NCBI RefSeq assembly: GCF_916618745.1
Contig: NZ_OU745373.1
Span: 1,332,501 to 1,396,500 of the forward strand
Reading direction: 5' to 3'
Length of the DNA: 64,000 bases
DNA from: Cardiobacterium sp. Marseille-Q4385
GTDB lineage: Bacteria > Pseudomonadota > Gammaproteobacteria > Cardiobacteriales > Cardiobacteriaceae
A program made the position numbers and the translations under genes. The notes below the pieces were generated by a model. That model saw nothing but the letters and a program-made list of their open reading frames with translations. It was not told the DNA's origin and made no database searches. This document shows, piece by piece, positions 34,554 through 42,264 of the stretch (position 1 is its first letter; the number at the start of each line of letters is the position of its first letter).

Positions 34554-34999
34554 GGGGTGAGCGGCTCGATGTGCCAGTCGCCAGCGGCGGTACTGAGGCG
34601 GTAGCCCTGCGTTTCCCGGGCGACGTGCAGCCAGCGGTGGTTACGGTAGTAGTAGTCACCATCCTGCTGGCGAACCTGCGGATAGGCGGCGGGGTCGTGC
34701 AGCAGCATGAGGGCGGTAAAGAGGGCGCGGGCACGACGGTTCGGTGGCAGGAAACCGTCGTTGTGCCAGGCGGTACCGTCGTAGGTTTGCCGCGCCAGCG
34801 GTGCACCCAGCGGGGAGGTCTGTATCCAGCGCCACTGCCCGGCGTGGTAGTGGCCGATGATGTGGCTGTCACCCTCACCGGCGGCATGGGCGCGGTAATG
34901 CAGTTCGGCAGGCGCAGCCGCCTGCGGTGTGGCCAGCGGCAGCGGCGCGGTGCAGGCGGTGAGCAGCAGGCTGAGGAGGAGGGTGGGCAGGCGGGGCAT
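34550..34999 (-). CDS. DUF3261 family lipoprotein
   Basis: 149 aa. A short signal ends LLLTAC (lipobox, Cys16), so it is lipidated. The mature part has ELHYRAHAAGEGDSHIIGHY and a central GAPLARQTYDG, the DUF3261 pattern. In aryl polyene clusters such proteins lie with ketosynthases and are thought to aid product localisation at the outer membrane. Overlaps the ketosynthase gene by ATGA. Confidence 0.78.
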   Translation of the reverse strand: MPRLPTLLLSLLLTACTAPLPLATPQAAAPAELHYRAHAAGEGDSHIIGHYHAGQWRWIQTSPLGAPLARQTYDGTAWHNDGFLPPNRRARALFTALMLLHDPAAYPQVRQQDGDYYYRNHRWLHVARETQGYRLSTAAGDWHIEPLTP

Positions 35000-35019
35000 G
35001 TTATGTCTGGCGGGCGGTC

Positions 35020-35715
35020 TCAGGACGAAGCCGCTTCTTCCTGCAAGGTTTTCAGCATCTCATCGGCTTTGACGTAGCCGGGGATCAGCGCGCCTTTCGG
35101 GGTGATGATGGCGGGGGTGCCGTTCACGCCGAACTGATGCCCGAGCTGGTAGTGTTTGCGCACTTTATTCACCGGGGTTTCGGCAACTTTCCGTCCATTT
35201 TCCAGATCATCCAGCAGTTTTGCCTTGTCTTCGCCGCTGAAGACGGTTTCCATCTGCCGTGCGACGCCGCTATTCATGCCGTTACGCGGGAAGGCAAGGT
35301 AACGCACGGTGATCCCTTTTTCGTTGTACTTGGCGATGTCTTTGTGCAGCAGCTGGCAGTAGTGGCAGGAGGTATCGAAGAAGACGGTGATGGCGTATTT
35401 TTCGTCCTTGGCCGGGAAGACGATCATCTCGTCTTTCAGCGCTTCCAGTTTGCCGAGGAGCGGTGCGTTGCTGAGGTCAACCGGCTGGCCTTTGTCGGTT
35501 AGCTCCACCAGACTGCCTTGCAGGTAGTATTTGCCGTCCTCACTGGCGTAGAAGATGCCCTGTTCGGTGACGACGCTGCGCAGGCCTTTCACCGGGCTGG
35601 CGCTGATTTCCACTTGTTTCAGGCCGAAATCGTGCAGTTTTTTGCTGATGACGGCGTCATCCGCCTGTGCGGCGGCGGCAAGCGTGAGCAGGGTAAGCAA
35701 GATGCTTTTTTTCAT
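35020..35715 (-). CDS. dsbC: Thiol:disulfide interchange protein DsbC
   Basis: 231 aa. Signal peptide KKSILLTLLTLAAAAQA; N-terminal dimerisation domain with VKGLRSVVTEQGIFYASEDGKYYLQG; thioredoxin domain with FFDTSCHYCQLLHKD (CHYC active site, more usual CGYC in E. coli) and the cis-Pro loop GVNGTPAII. A periplasmic disulfide isomerase. Ends 20 bases before the DUF3261 gene on the same strand and could be cotranscribed with it. Confidence 0.93.
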   Translation of the reverse strand: MKKSILLTLLTLAAAAQADDAVISKKLHDFGLKQVEISASPVKGLRSVVTEQGIFYASEDGKYYLQGSLVELTDKGQPVDLSNAPLLGKLEALKDEMIVFPAKDEKYAITVFFDTSCHYCQLLHKDIAKYNEKGITVRYLAFPRNGMNSGVARQMETVFSGEDKAKLLDDLENGRKVAETPVNKVRKHYQLGHQFGVNGTPAIITPKGALIPGYVKADEMLKTLQEEAASS

Positions 35716-35745
35716 GGATTGTCCTGTGGTTAGAGAAAGCGGCGG

Positions 35746-35751
35746 ATTATA
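35746..35751 (-). promoter_or_regulatory. Putative -10 element of dsbC
   Basis: TATAAT on the minus strand about 30 bases before the dsbC ATG. No good -35. Confidence 0.45.
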
Positions 35752-35852
35752 GCCTGCCGTCCATGCGGCGGGATGAGCGTTTTTTTACTGCGCCGCCTCA
35801 GCGGCGGGGCGCGGGTGTAAGATGTCCGCTTAGCGACACTGCGGGAGAGCTT

Positions 35853-35945
35853 ATGAGCGAGACAGTCACCAACAACCGGGGTATGGCCTTTGCCAGCGAG
35901 AAAGGAATGGAGACTTGGCATCAAGCGCTGTGTGCATCCATATGA
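35853..35945 (+). CDS. Possible 30-aa upstream ORF coupled to the EamA gene
   Basis: A 30-codon ORF has a good ribosome site (GGGAG, ~6 bases before ATG) and its TGA overlaps the ATG of the membrane protein gene (ATGA), which itself lacks a ribosome site. The peptide (MSETVTNNRGMAFASEKGME...) resembles nothing known to me. It may be a leader whose translation delivers ribosomes to the next gene, or a short protein. Confidence 0.35.
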   Translation: MSETVTNNRGMAFASEKGMETWHQALCASI

Positions 35946-36415
35946 TGAACTGGTTTTTCTACGCCTTACTCTCCGCGCTTTTCGCCGCCCTCACCGCCAT
36001 TTTCGCCAAGGCCGGGCTGCAAGGCATCGACAGCGATTTTGCCACCTTCATCCGCACGGTGATGATCGTCTTTGTGCTTGCCCTCTGGGTCAGCTATCTC
36101 GGCAAATGGCAGCCGCTTGCCACCGTCGGCGGCAGACAGTGGCTGTTCCTCGGCCTCTCGGCGGCAGCGACCGGCCTTTCCTGGCTTTTTTATTTCAAGG
36201 CGCTGCAACTCGGCCATGCCTCGCACGTCGCGCCGGTGGACAAGCTCTCTGTCGTCTTCGTCGCCCTCTTTGCCGCTCTCTTCCTCGGCGAACGCCTCAG
36301 TGCGCGTGAATGGCTGGGCATCGCCCTCATCGTCGCCGGCGTTATCTGTATTGCCCTCAAACCCGTCGTGCCACCTTCCCCTCCCTCTCATCCGGAATCC
36401 CATCATGAAGCCTGA
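35942..36415 (+). CDS. EamA/DMT-type small membrane transporter
   Basis: 157 aa with five hydrophobic helices, equal to one EamA repeat. It ends LGERLSAREWLGIALIVAGVICIALKP, the EamA closing signature, and has LFYFKALQLGHASHVAPVDK in the middle. As a half-size DMT protein it would have to dimerise. The substrate is unknown. Start taken at the first of two tandem ATGs (35942 or 35945). It overlaps the CinA-like gene by 11 bases. Confidence 0.82.
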   Translation: MMNWFFYALLSALFAALTAIFAKAGLQGIDSDFATFIRTVMIVFVLALWVSYLGKWQPLATVGGRQWLFLGLSAAATGLSWLFYFKALQLGHASHVAPVDKLSVVFVALFAALFLGERLSAREWLGIALIVAGVICIALKPVVPPSPPSHPESHHEA

Positions 36416-37142
36416 ACGCCTGCAAATCCTCATCATCGGTAACGAAATCCTCAGCGGCCGCCGCAGCGATGTCCACTTTGCCAATACCCTCGCCGCTTGC
36501 AACGCGCGTGGTCTGCGCCTGCATGCCGTGCATTATCTCGGCGACGACGGCGATGCCCTCATCCGCCACTACCGCCGCGCGCTGGACGCTAACGAAGCCG
36601 TACTCAGTTTCGGCGGCATCGGCGCCACGCCGGATGACCGCACCCGTCAGGCCGTCGCCGCCGCCTGCGACGTGCCGCTGGCCTATCATCCCGAAGGCGA
36701 CGCCCTGCTGCGCGCCAAATACGGCGAAGACGAATACACCGCCGCGCGACGCGAACTCATCCATTTTCCGCAGGGCGCCAGCCTCATCCCCAACCCGGTC
36801 AACAACATCCCCGGCTTCAGCCTGCGTCACATCCACTGCGTGCCGGGCTTCCCGCAGATGGCTGAACCGATGATGCAGTGGGTGCTGGATCACGATTACC
36901 GCTACCTCAGCCGTGAGCGATGCTATCTCGCCCTCGACGTCTTCGCGCCGGAAAGCCGCCTTACCCCCATCATGCAGATTCTGGAAGAGCGGCACCCACA
37001 AGTGGCCGTTTCCAGCCTGCCGAAACTGCATTTTGAAAGCGAACTCGGCTTCGATGGCAGCCGCGCTGACTGCGAAGCGGCTATCGCCACCGCCCGCCGC
37101 CTGTTGGATGAAGCGGAGATGCAGTGGCAGGGGCATGAATGA
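36405..37142 (+). CDS. CinA/MoaB-type molybdopterin-binding domain protein
   Basis: 245 aa. IIGNEILSGRRSDVHFANTLAA and SFGGIGATPDDRTRQAVAAA form the MoCF (MoaB/Mog/CinA N-terminal) fold, and PQGASLIPNPVNNIPGF is a CinA-type extension. There is no C-terminal NMN deamidase domain, so it resembles the stand-alone CinA-like proteins often labelled competence/damage-inducible. The start overlaps the EamA gene, and the stop overlaps brnT by ATGA. Confidence 0.85.
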   Translation: MKPERLQILIIGNEILSGRRSDVHFANTLAACNARGLRLHAVHYLGDDGDALIRHYRRALDANEAVLSFGGIGATPDDRTRQAVAAACDVPLAYHPEGDALLRAKYGEDEYTAARRELIHFPQGASLIPNPVNNIPGFSLRHIHCVPGFPQMAEPMMQWVLDHDYRYLSRERCYLALDVFAPESRLTPIMQILEERHPQVAVSSLPKLHFESELGFDGSRADCEAAIATARRLLDEAEMQWQGHE

Positions 37143-37435
37143 ATTACCGATTCGAATGGGATGATGGAAAAGAGCGCATCAATATCCGTAAACACAGCAT
37201 AGATTTCACAATGGCCTCCACCGTTTTCCTTGATCCGCTACATCAAATGGTGCAAGACCGCATAGAAGGTGGCGAGTGGCGATGGCAGACTATAGGAATC
37301 GTTAAAGGGCAAGTCGTTGTTTTGGTTGCTCATACTGTTGTAGAGACAGATACAATGACCTGCATCCGCATTATCTCGGCACGCCATGCCACCAAAAAAG
37401 AACAGGAGTATTACTATGGGCGTACTTATCATTAA
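37139..37435 (+). CDS. brnT: BrnT family toxin (ribonuclease)
   Basis: 98 aa. YRFEWDDGKERINIRKHSIDF and ASTVFLDPL, then RIISARHATKKEQEYYYG, match BrnT, a RelE-fold mRNA interferase of a type II toxin-antitoxin pair. The toxin comes first, as usual in brnTA. Its ATG lies inside the stop of the CinA-like gene, so it can be read through from that operon. brnA starts 20 bases before its stop. Confidence 0.92.
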   Translation: MNYRFEWDDGKERINIRKHSIDFTMASTVFLDPLHQMVQDRIEGGEWRWQTIGIVKGQVVVLVAHTVVETDTMTCIRIISARHATKKEQEYYYGRTYH

Positions 37436-37712
37436 AGACGGCGAATACCCCGAATTTACCCCGGAACAAGAAGCCATGCTGACCAAACTCGCTGCTATGG
37501 ACGACCGCGACATTGACACCAGCGACATCCCCGAACTGGGCGACGATTTCTGGCGGCAGGCGCAGCGTGGCCACTTCCGCCGCCGCGAACAACTCACCAT
37601 TGGTATCGACAGCGACATCCTGCACTGGCTGCGTCAACAGGGTGGCGACTACCAGGCGCGTCTCAACGCCATCCTGCGCCGCGTCATGCAGCAGGAAAGC
37701 AGTGGCGGCTGA
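37416..37712 (+). CDS. brnA: BrnA family antitoxin
   Basis: 98 aa. Acidic N-terminal half (FTPEQEAMLTKLAAMDDRDI) and a C-terminal ribbon-helix-helix part LTIGIDSDILHWLRQQGGDYQARLNAILR, the BrnA signature. It neutralises BrnT and in studied pairs represses the operon. The ATG at 37416 follows ACAGGAG and lies within the end of brnT. Confidence 0.92.
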   Translation: MGVLIIKDGEYPEFTPEQEAMLTKLAAMDDRDIDTSDIPELGDDFWRQAQRGHFRRREQLTIGIDSDILHWLRQQGGDYQARLNAILRRVMQQESSGG

Positions 37713-37752
37713 TGCCTGCCATAAAGCGCCGCCCCGTGCCCCGTCGCGTTTC

Positions 37753-37761
37753 TGCTAAAAT
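37753..37761 (+). promoter_or_regulatory. Extended -10 promoter candidate of ackA
   Basis: TGCTAAAAT (TGn plus TAAAAT) lies ~40 bases before the ackA ATG, after brnA. The -35 is weak, as tolerated by extended -10 promoters. Confidence 0.5.
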
Positions 37762-37801
37762 CGTGCGGTTTTCATCCATCGGTCATTCATAGGAAATCAT
37801 C

Positions 37802-38986
37802 ATGTCCCACTATATTTTTGTCCTGAACTGCGGCTCTTCCAGCCTGAAATTTTCCGTCATCAACCCGGAGAACGGCGACGAGGCGCTGAAAGGCCTTGCT
37901 GAACGTCTCGGTGTTGGCGGCGTCGGCAACATCACCATCAAGAACGCCAAGGGCGACAAACTCGAAGAAACGCTGGATCCCGGTACGCACCAGGAAGCGC
38001 TGCGCCACATCGTTGCCGCGCTACACAAAGAAGGGCTGATGGATAAAATCAAGGCCGTCGGGCACCGCATTGTGCATGGTGGCGAATATTTCGCCGAATC
38101 CGTCCTCGTGGATGACGATGTGCGCAACAAGATCGTGGACTGCATCCGCCTTGCCCCGTTGCACAACCCGGCGCACGTCACCGGTATTGACGCCGCGCGC
38201 GAGGCCTTCCCCAATCTGAAACAGGTCGTCGTCTTCGATACCGCTTTTCACCAGCATATGCCGGAACGCGCCTATCTCTATGCGCTGCCGTACAAGCTCT
38301 ACACCGACAACAAAATCCGCCGCTATGGTTTCCACGGTACCTCTTACCGCTACATCGCCAGCCAGTTGCCGGAAAAACTTGGCATCGCCAAGCCGAAAGC
38401 CGTCGTCGCCCACCTCGGTAACGGTGCCTCCGTCGCCGCTGTGGATTTCGATCATTCTGTGGATACCACGATGGGTCTGACCCCGCTGGAAGGTGTGGTG
38501 CACGGCACCCGTTCCGGCGATGTCGATCCCGCTATCTTCGGCATCCTCACCGGGCAAATGGGCATGAGCCCGAAAGAAGTGGATGACATGCTGTGGAAAC
38601 AGTCCGGCCTGCTCGGCCTGTCCGGCATGTCCAACGACTGCCGCACCGTGGAAGAAGCCTATGCCAAGGGCGACGCGGCGGCCATCCGCACCATGGAGGT
38701 CTATTGCTACCGCCTCGCCAAACACATCGCCGCGCAGATGGTCGGCCTCGGCGGTGCTGATGCTATCGTCTTCACCGGCGGTATCGGCGAAAATTCCTCG
38801 CTGGTGCGCGAAAAAACCATCGCCCTGCTCGAATATCTCGGCTTTAGGCTCGATAGCGCGAAGAATCACGAAACCTTCCGGGGCAAAGAAGGCAATATTG
38901 CCGCAAGCGGCAGCAAGCCGGTGTGGGTCATCGCTACCAACGAAGAGCTGATGATCGCCCGCGATACCGACGCACTCAGCGCCTAA
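37802..38986 (+). CDS. ackA: Acetate kinase
   Basis: 394 aa, full length. ILVLNCGSSSLKF-like start (IFVLNCGSSSLKFSV), VGHRIVHGGEYF, VVFDTAFHQHMPE, RRYGFHGTSYRYIA, and the adenine-site VFTGGIGENSS are AckA signatures. It forms ATP and acetate from acetyl phosphate. First gene of ackA-pta; pta starts 11 bases later. Confidence 0.97.
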   Translation: MSHYIFVLNCGSSSLKFSVINPENGDEALKGLAERLGVGGVGNITIKNAKGDKLEETLDPGTHQEALRHIVAALHKEGLMDKIKAVGHRIVHGGEYFAESVLVDDDVRNKIVDCIRLAPLHNPAHVTGIDAAREAFPNLKQVVVFDTAFHQHMPERAYLYALPYKLYTDNKIRRYGFHGTSYRYIASQLPEKLGIAKPKAVVAHLGNGASVAAVDFDHSVDTTMGLTPLEGVVHGTRSGDVDPAIFGILTGQMGMSPKEVDDMLWKQSGLLGLSGMSNDCRTVEEAYAKGDAAAIRTMEVYCYRLAKHIAAQMVGLGGADAIVFTGGIGENSSLVREKTIALLEYLGFRLDSAKNHETFRGKEGNIAASGSKPVWVIATNEELMIARDTDALSA

Positions 38987-38997
38987 GGAGAACCACT

Positions 38998-41073
38998 ATG
39001 GCAAAAACAATCCTGGTCGTTGCCACCCGTCAGGGCATCGGCCTGACTTCCGCCGTTCTTGGCCTTTATCACGCCCTTGACCGCAAGGGCATCAAAGTCG
39101 GCTTCCACAAACCCGTCATCCAGTACGACGTCGAGGGGCAGGAAATCGACCACAGCCGCAGCGTCCTGCGCCATTCCGCGCGCACCACTGCCGACGACAG
39201 CCTCGCCATCCGCCCCGAAACCGTGCAGCAGGCGCTGGACGCAGGCAATCTCGACGAACTGATGGAAACTGTCATCCAGAATTTCGAAACCGCGAAGGGT
39301 GACGCCGATGTCGTCGTCATGGAAGGCCTGCTGGAAACCGCCAACGTGCCTTACGCCAACGAAGTGAACCGGCAAATCGCCCGTGCGCTCAATGCCGACG
39401 TCATCCTCCTTGCCGACGCGCGCACCAGCAGCATCGCCCGTCTGGAAAACCAGCTCGACTACGCTGCCGGCAACATCGGCAAAAACCAGCTGCTTGGCGT
39501 CATCATCAACCACATCAATGCCGCAAGCGCCCTCAGCGCCGCCGATATTGCCACCAGCACGATCGGCGATAAATACCGCCTGCTCGGCACCATCGCCAGC
39601 AAACCCGAACTCGGTGCGCCGCGCGTCAGCGACCTGCAACAACACCTCGGCGCGAGCATCCTGCTCGAAGGCGAAAGCGCCACCCGCCGCATCCATGACT
39701 ACGTCCTCTTCGCGCGTACCCCGGCGAATGCCGCTGACTTCCTGCAACCCGGCAACTGCATCTTCCTGCCGGCAGACCGCGACGACGCCCTGATGGCAAC
39801 CACCATCAGCGCCAAAGCGGGCAACCACCTCGCCTGCCTCGTGTTGACCGGGCCGCTACCCGCTTCCGATGTCGTCATGAAACTGTGCAAACCGCTGCTC
39901 GAAGAAGCACGCCTGCCGGTGCTGCACCTCGAAACCAGCAGCTGGGAAATCAGCAAACTTATCGAAAAATTCAACCGCTACATCCCCGTTGACGACGAAC
40001 AACGCATCCGCGACACCAAAGAGTACATCGCCGACAGCATCAAAGACGACTGGATCGACGGCTACCTCAGCACCGCACGCGCGGTTAGCCTCTCGCCCGC
40101 CGCCTTCCGCTACCAAATCGTGCAGCGTGCCATCGCCGCACAAAAAACTATCGTCCTGCCCGAAGGTGACGAACCGCGCACCGTGGTCGCCGCCAGCATC
40201 TGCGCCGAACGCGGCATGGCACGCTGCGTCCTGCTCGCCAAACCGGACAGCGTCCGCGCCGTTGCCACCCAACAGGGCGTCACCCTCGGCGACAACATCC
40301 AGATCATCGATCCCGACGCCGTGCGTGAAAAATACGTCGCCCGTCTCGTCGAACTGCGCAAAGCCAAAGGCATGACCGAAGACCAGGCGCGCGACGCGCT
40401 GGCCGACGGCGTCATGCTCGGCACCATGATGCTTGAAGCCGGCGAAGTGGACGGCCTCGTCTCTGGCGCCGTGCACACCACCGCCAACACCATCCGTCCG
40501 CCGCTGCAAATCATCAAAACCGCGCCGGGCGCAAGCATGGTCTCCTCCGTCTTCTTCATGTGCCTGCCGGATCAAGTCCTCGTCTATGGCGACTGCGCCA
40601 TCGTGCCCAACCCCAGCGCCGATGACCTCGCACAAATCGCCATCCAGTCCAACGACAGCGCCAAAGCCTTCGGCATCGAGCCGCGCGTGGCGATGATCTC
40701 CTACTCGACCGGCACCTCCGGCAGCGGCGCAGACGTCGAAAAAGTCAAAGAAGCGACCGCCAAAGTGCGCGAACTGCGTCCGGACATCCTCGTGGATGGC
40801 CCGCTGCAATACGACGCCGCCGCCGTCGAGTCCGTCGGCAAACAAAAAGCGCCGAACAGCCCTGTCGCCGGACAAGCGAGCGTCTTCATCTTCCCCGACC
40901 TCAACACCGGTAACACCACCTACAAAGCCGTGCAGCGTTCGGCAAACGCCATCTCCATGGGCCCCGTCCTGCAAGGCATGCGCAAACCCGTGAACGACCT
41001 CTCACGCGGCGCGCTGGTGGACGACATCGTCTATACCATCGCCATCACCGCCGTGCAGGCCGCCCACAGCTAA
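38998..41073 (+). CDS. pta: Phosphate acetyltransferase (long form)
   Basis: 691 aa. N-terminal P-loop-like domain without a true Walker A (VVATRQGIGLTSAVLGLYHAL), central DRTGG-type domain (~210-330), and C-terminal PTA domain with ALADGVMLGTMMLEAGEVDGLVSGAVHTTANTIRP in two pieces and YSTGTSGSGADVEKV. It makes acetyl phosphate from acetyl-CoA. The ATG at 38998 follows AAGGAGAA. Confidence 0.97.
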   Translation: MAKTILVVATRQGIGLTSAVLGLYHALDRKGIKVGFHKPVIQYDVEGQEIDHSRSVLRHSARTTADDSLAIRPETVQQALDAGNLDELMETVIQNFETAKGDADVVVMEGLLETANVPYANEVNRQIARALNADVILLADARTSSIARLENQLDYAAGNIGKNQLLGVIINHINAASALSAADIATSTIGDKYRLLGTIASKPELGAPRVSDLQQHLGASILLEGESATRRIHDYVLFARTPANAADFLQPGNCIFLPADRDDALMATTISAKAGNHLACLVLTGPLPASDVVMKLCKPLLEEARLPVLHLETSSWEISKLIEKFNRYIPVDDEQRIRDTKEYIADSIKDDWIDGYLSTARAVSLSPAAFRYQIVQRAIAAQKTIVLPEGDEPRTVVAASICAERGMARCVLLAKPDSVRAVATQQGVTLGDNIQIIDPDAVREKYVARLVELRKAKGMTEDQARDALADGVMLGTMMLEAGEVDGLVSGAVHTTANTIRPPLQIIKTAPGASMVSSVFFMCLPDQVLVYGDCAIVPNPSADDLAQIAIQSNDSAKAFGIEPRVAMISYSTGTSGSGADVEKVKEATAKVRELRPDILVDGPLQYDAAAVESVGKQKAPNSPVAGQASVFIFPDLNTGNTTYKAVQRSANAISMGPVLQGMRKPVNDLSRGALVDDIVYTIAITAVQAAHS

Positions 41074-41084
41074 ACGGCAAACAA

Positions 41085-41114
41085 AGCCCCTTGCCCGCTT
41101 GCGGGTGAGGGGCT
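41085..41114 (+). other. Hairpin between pta and tatA
   Basis: AGCCCCT / AGGGGCT outer stem with an inner CCCGCTTGCGGG inverted repeat carrying the CCGCTTG core of the repeat family. No T-tract follows; it may be a weak terminator or RNA-processing site. Confidence 0.5.
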
Positions 41115-41149
41115 GACCATATCCCCAGACCCCAAATCAGGAGCACCCA

Positions 41150-41386
41150 ATGGGAATCAGCCCAATCCAACTACTCATCGTCCTCATCATCGTCATCGCC
41201 ATCTTCGGAACCAAAAAACTCGGTGGTGTCGGCTCTGACCTCGGCCAGGCCATCAAAGGCTTCAAAAACGCCATGAAAGAAGACGAAAAACCCGCCGACA
41301 AACTCGAACACCAGGCAGAAAAAACCGCCGCCGATAACCGCATCATCGAAGGCGAAGCGCGCCGCGACGAAGAAAAAACCCACTAA
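41150..41386 (+). CDS. tatA: Sec-independent translocase subunit TatA
   Basis: 78 aa. One N-terminal membrane helix (ISPIQLLIVLIIVIAIFGTK), the FGTKKLGGVGSDLG hinge and an amphipathic helix GQAIKGFKNAMKED, then a charged tail. It forms the pore oligomer of the twin-arginine pathway. AGGAG precedes the ATG; tatB follows after 9 bases. Confidence 0.96.
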   Translation: MGISPIQLLIVLIIVIAIFGTKKLGGVGSDLGQAIKGFKNAMKEDEKPADKLEHQAEKTAADNRIIEGEARRDEEKTH

Positions 41387-41395
41387 GGCGGCCTC

Positions 41396-41842
41396 GTGTT
41401 TGACATCGGATTCTGGGAACTCGTCGTCATCGGCGTCATCGGCATCGTCGTCATCGGCCCCGAACGCCTGCCGGAAGTCGTGCGCAGCGCGCTCATCTTC
41501 ATCCGCAAAATCCGCCGTGGCTTCAGCGACGTGCGTGCCGACATCGAGCGCGAACTCGACCTCGACGACATGCGCAAAATCCTGCACGAAGCCGATATGC
41601 GGGAACACATCAAAAAACTTAACGACGGCGTGATGAACCTCGACAAAGAAGCGCGCGACCTCGGCACAAGCATCAAAGAAGACCTCGAACACGCCTACGA
41701 CGGCTACACCCCGGAAGACGCCAGTGCCGAAGCCGAAACCGGTATCGAACCGCCCACCGCTGGCGCAGCACAAATACCGCCCACCGCCGATACCGCTGAC
41801 GTCCAAAACAGCGCGCCGGCAGAAACCCCGCCCAAACCCTGA
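41396..41842 (+). CDS. tatB: Sec-independent translocase subunit TatB
   Basis: 148 aa. MFDIGFWELVVIGVIGIVVIGPERLP is cut here as MFDIGFWELVVIGVIG, followed by GPERLPEVVRS, the TatB hallmark, then a long amphipathic helix and an Ala/Pro-rich tail. Start codon GTG at 41396. It binds Tat substrates with TatC. A repeat starts a few bases after the stop. Confidence 0.96.
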   Translation: MFDIGFWELVVIGVIGIVVIGPERLPEVVRSALIFIRKIRRGFSDVRADIERELDLDDMRKILHEADMREHIKKLNDGVMNLDKEARDLGTSIKEDLEHAYDGYTPEDASAEAETGIEPPTAGAAQIPPTADTADVQNSAPAETPPKP

Positions 41843-42126
41843 ATCGCGCCAAGCGGGATAACCACGCGGTTTCTGCCATGCGCGCAAACGGAAAAAATCG
41901 CCACACCGTAGCGCACCACAGCACTCGCCCGCGGGACGAACCCTAAAAACAGGAGCGAATAGACATTTTTGCTCCCTTCGTCCTTCGCGATACCTCCCCG
42001 CGCAAGCGGAGGAAAAAATGACCGGCTTATTCCAAGAAGATTCTTTCCTGCTGCGGGACGTATAGAGGAGAGGGCAGCAAAAACAGGCGACAACCACAAC
42101 AGCGGCCAGGCAGAACAACCACGCAC
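41843..42126. repeat. Repeat-derived gap between tatB and the Correia-like element
   Basis: One ~25-bp unit (GCGCCAAGCGGGATAACCAC) sits directly behind tatB. Further on, CTCCCTTCGTCCTTCGCGAT and CCCCGCGCAAGCGGAGGAA look like fragments of the longer repeat seen at 58 kb. No gene is seen. Confidence 0.55.
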
Positions 42127-42236
42127 ATATAGTTGGATAGATAAAAAGCGTAACAAGGCGCGTCGCCGCAGACAGTACAGGCAAGTACGGCAAGGCGACG
42201 CAACGCCGTTACGAATTTTTAGATGTTTAACCATAT
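42127..42236. mobile_element. Correia-like miniature inverted-repeat element
   Basis: About 110 bp with imperfect terminal inverted repeats: ATATAGTTGGATAGATAAAA at the left and, on the opposite strand, ATATGGTTAAACATCTAAAA at the right. The inside has GCCGCAGACAGTACAGGCAA and GGCAAGGCGACGCAACGCCG. From memory, the Neisseria Correia repeat begins TATAGTGGATTAACAAAAA and contains GCCGCAGACAGTACAAATAG and GGCAAGGCGAGGCAACGCCG. Size fits the internally deleted Correia form. It lies in the tatB-tatC gap. Confidence 0.75.
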
Positions 42237-42264
42237 CCACCATTCCACCCACAACAGAACCCCC

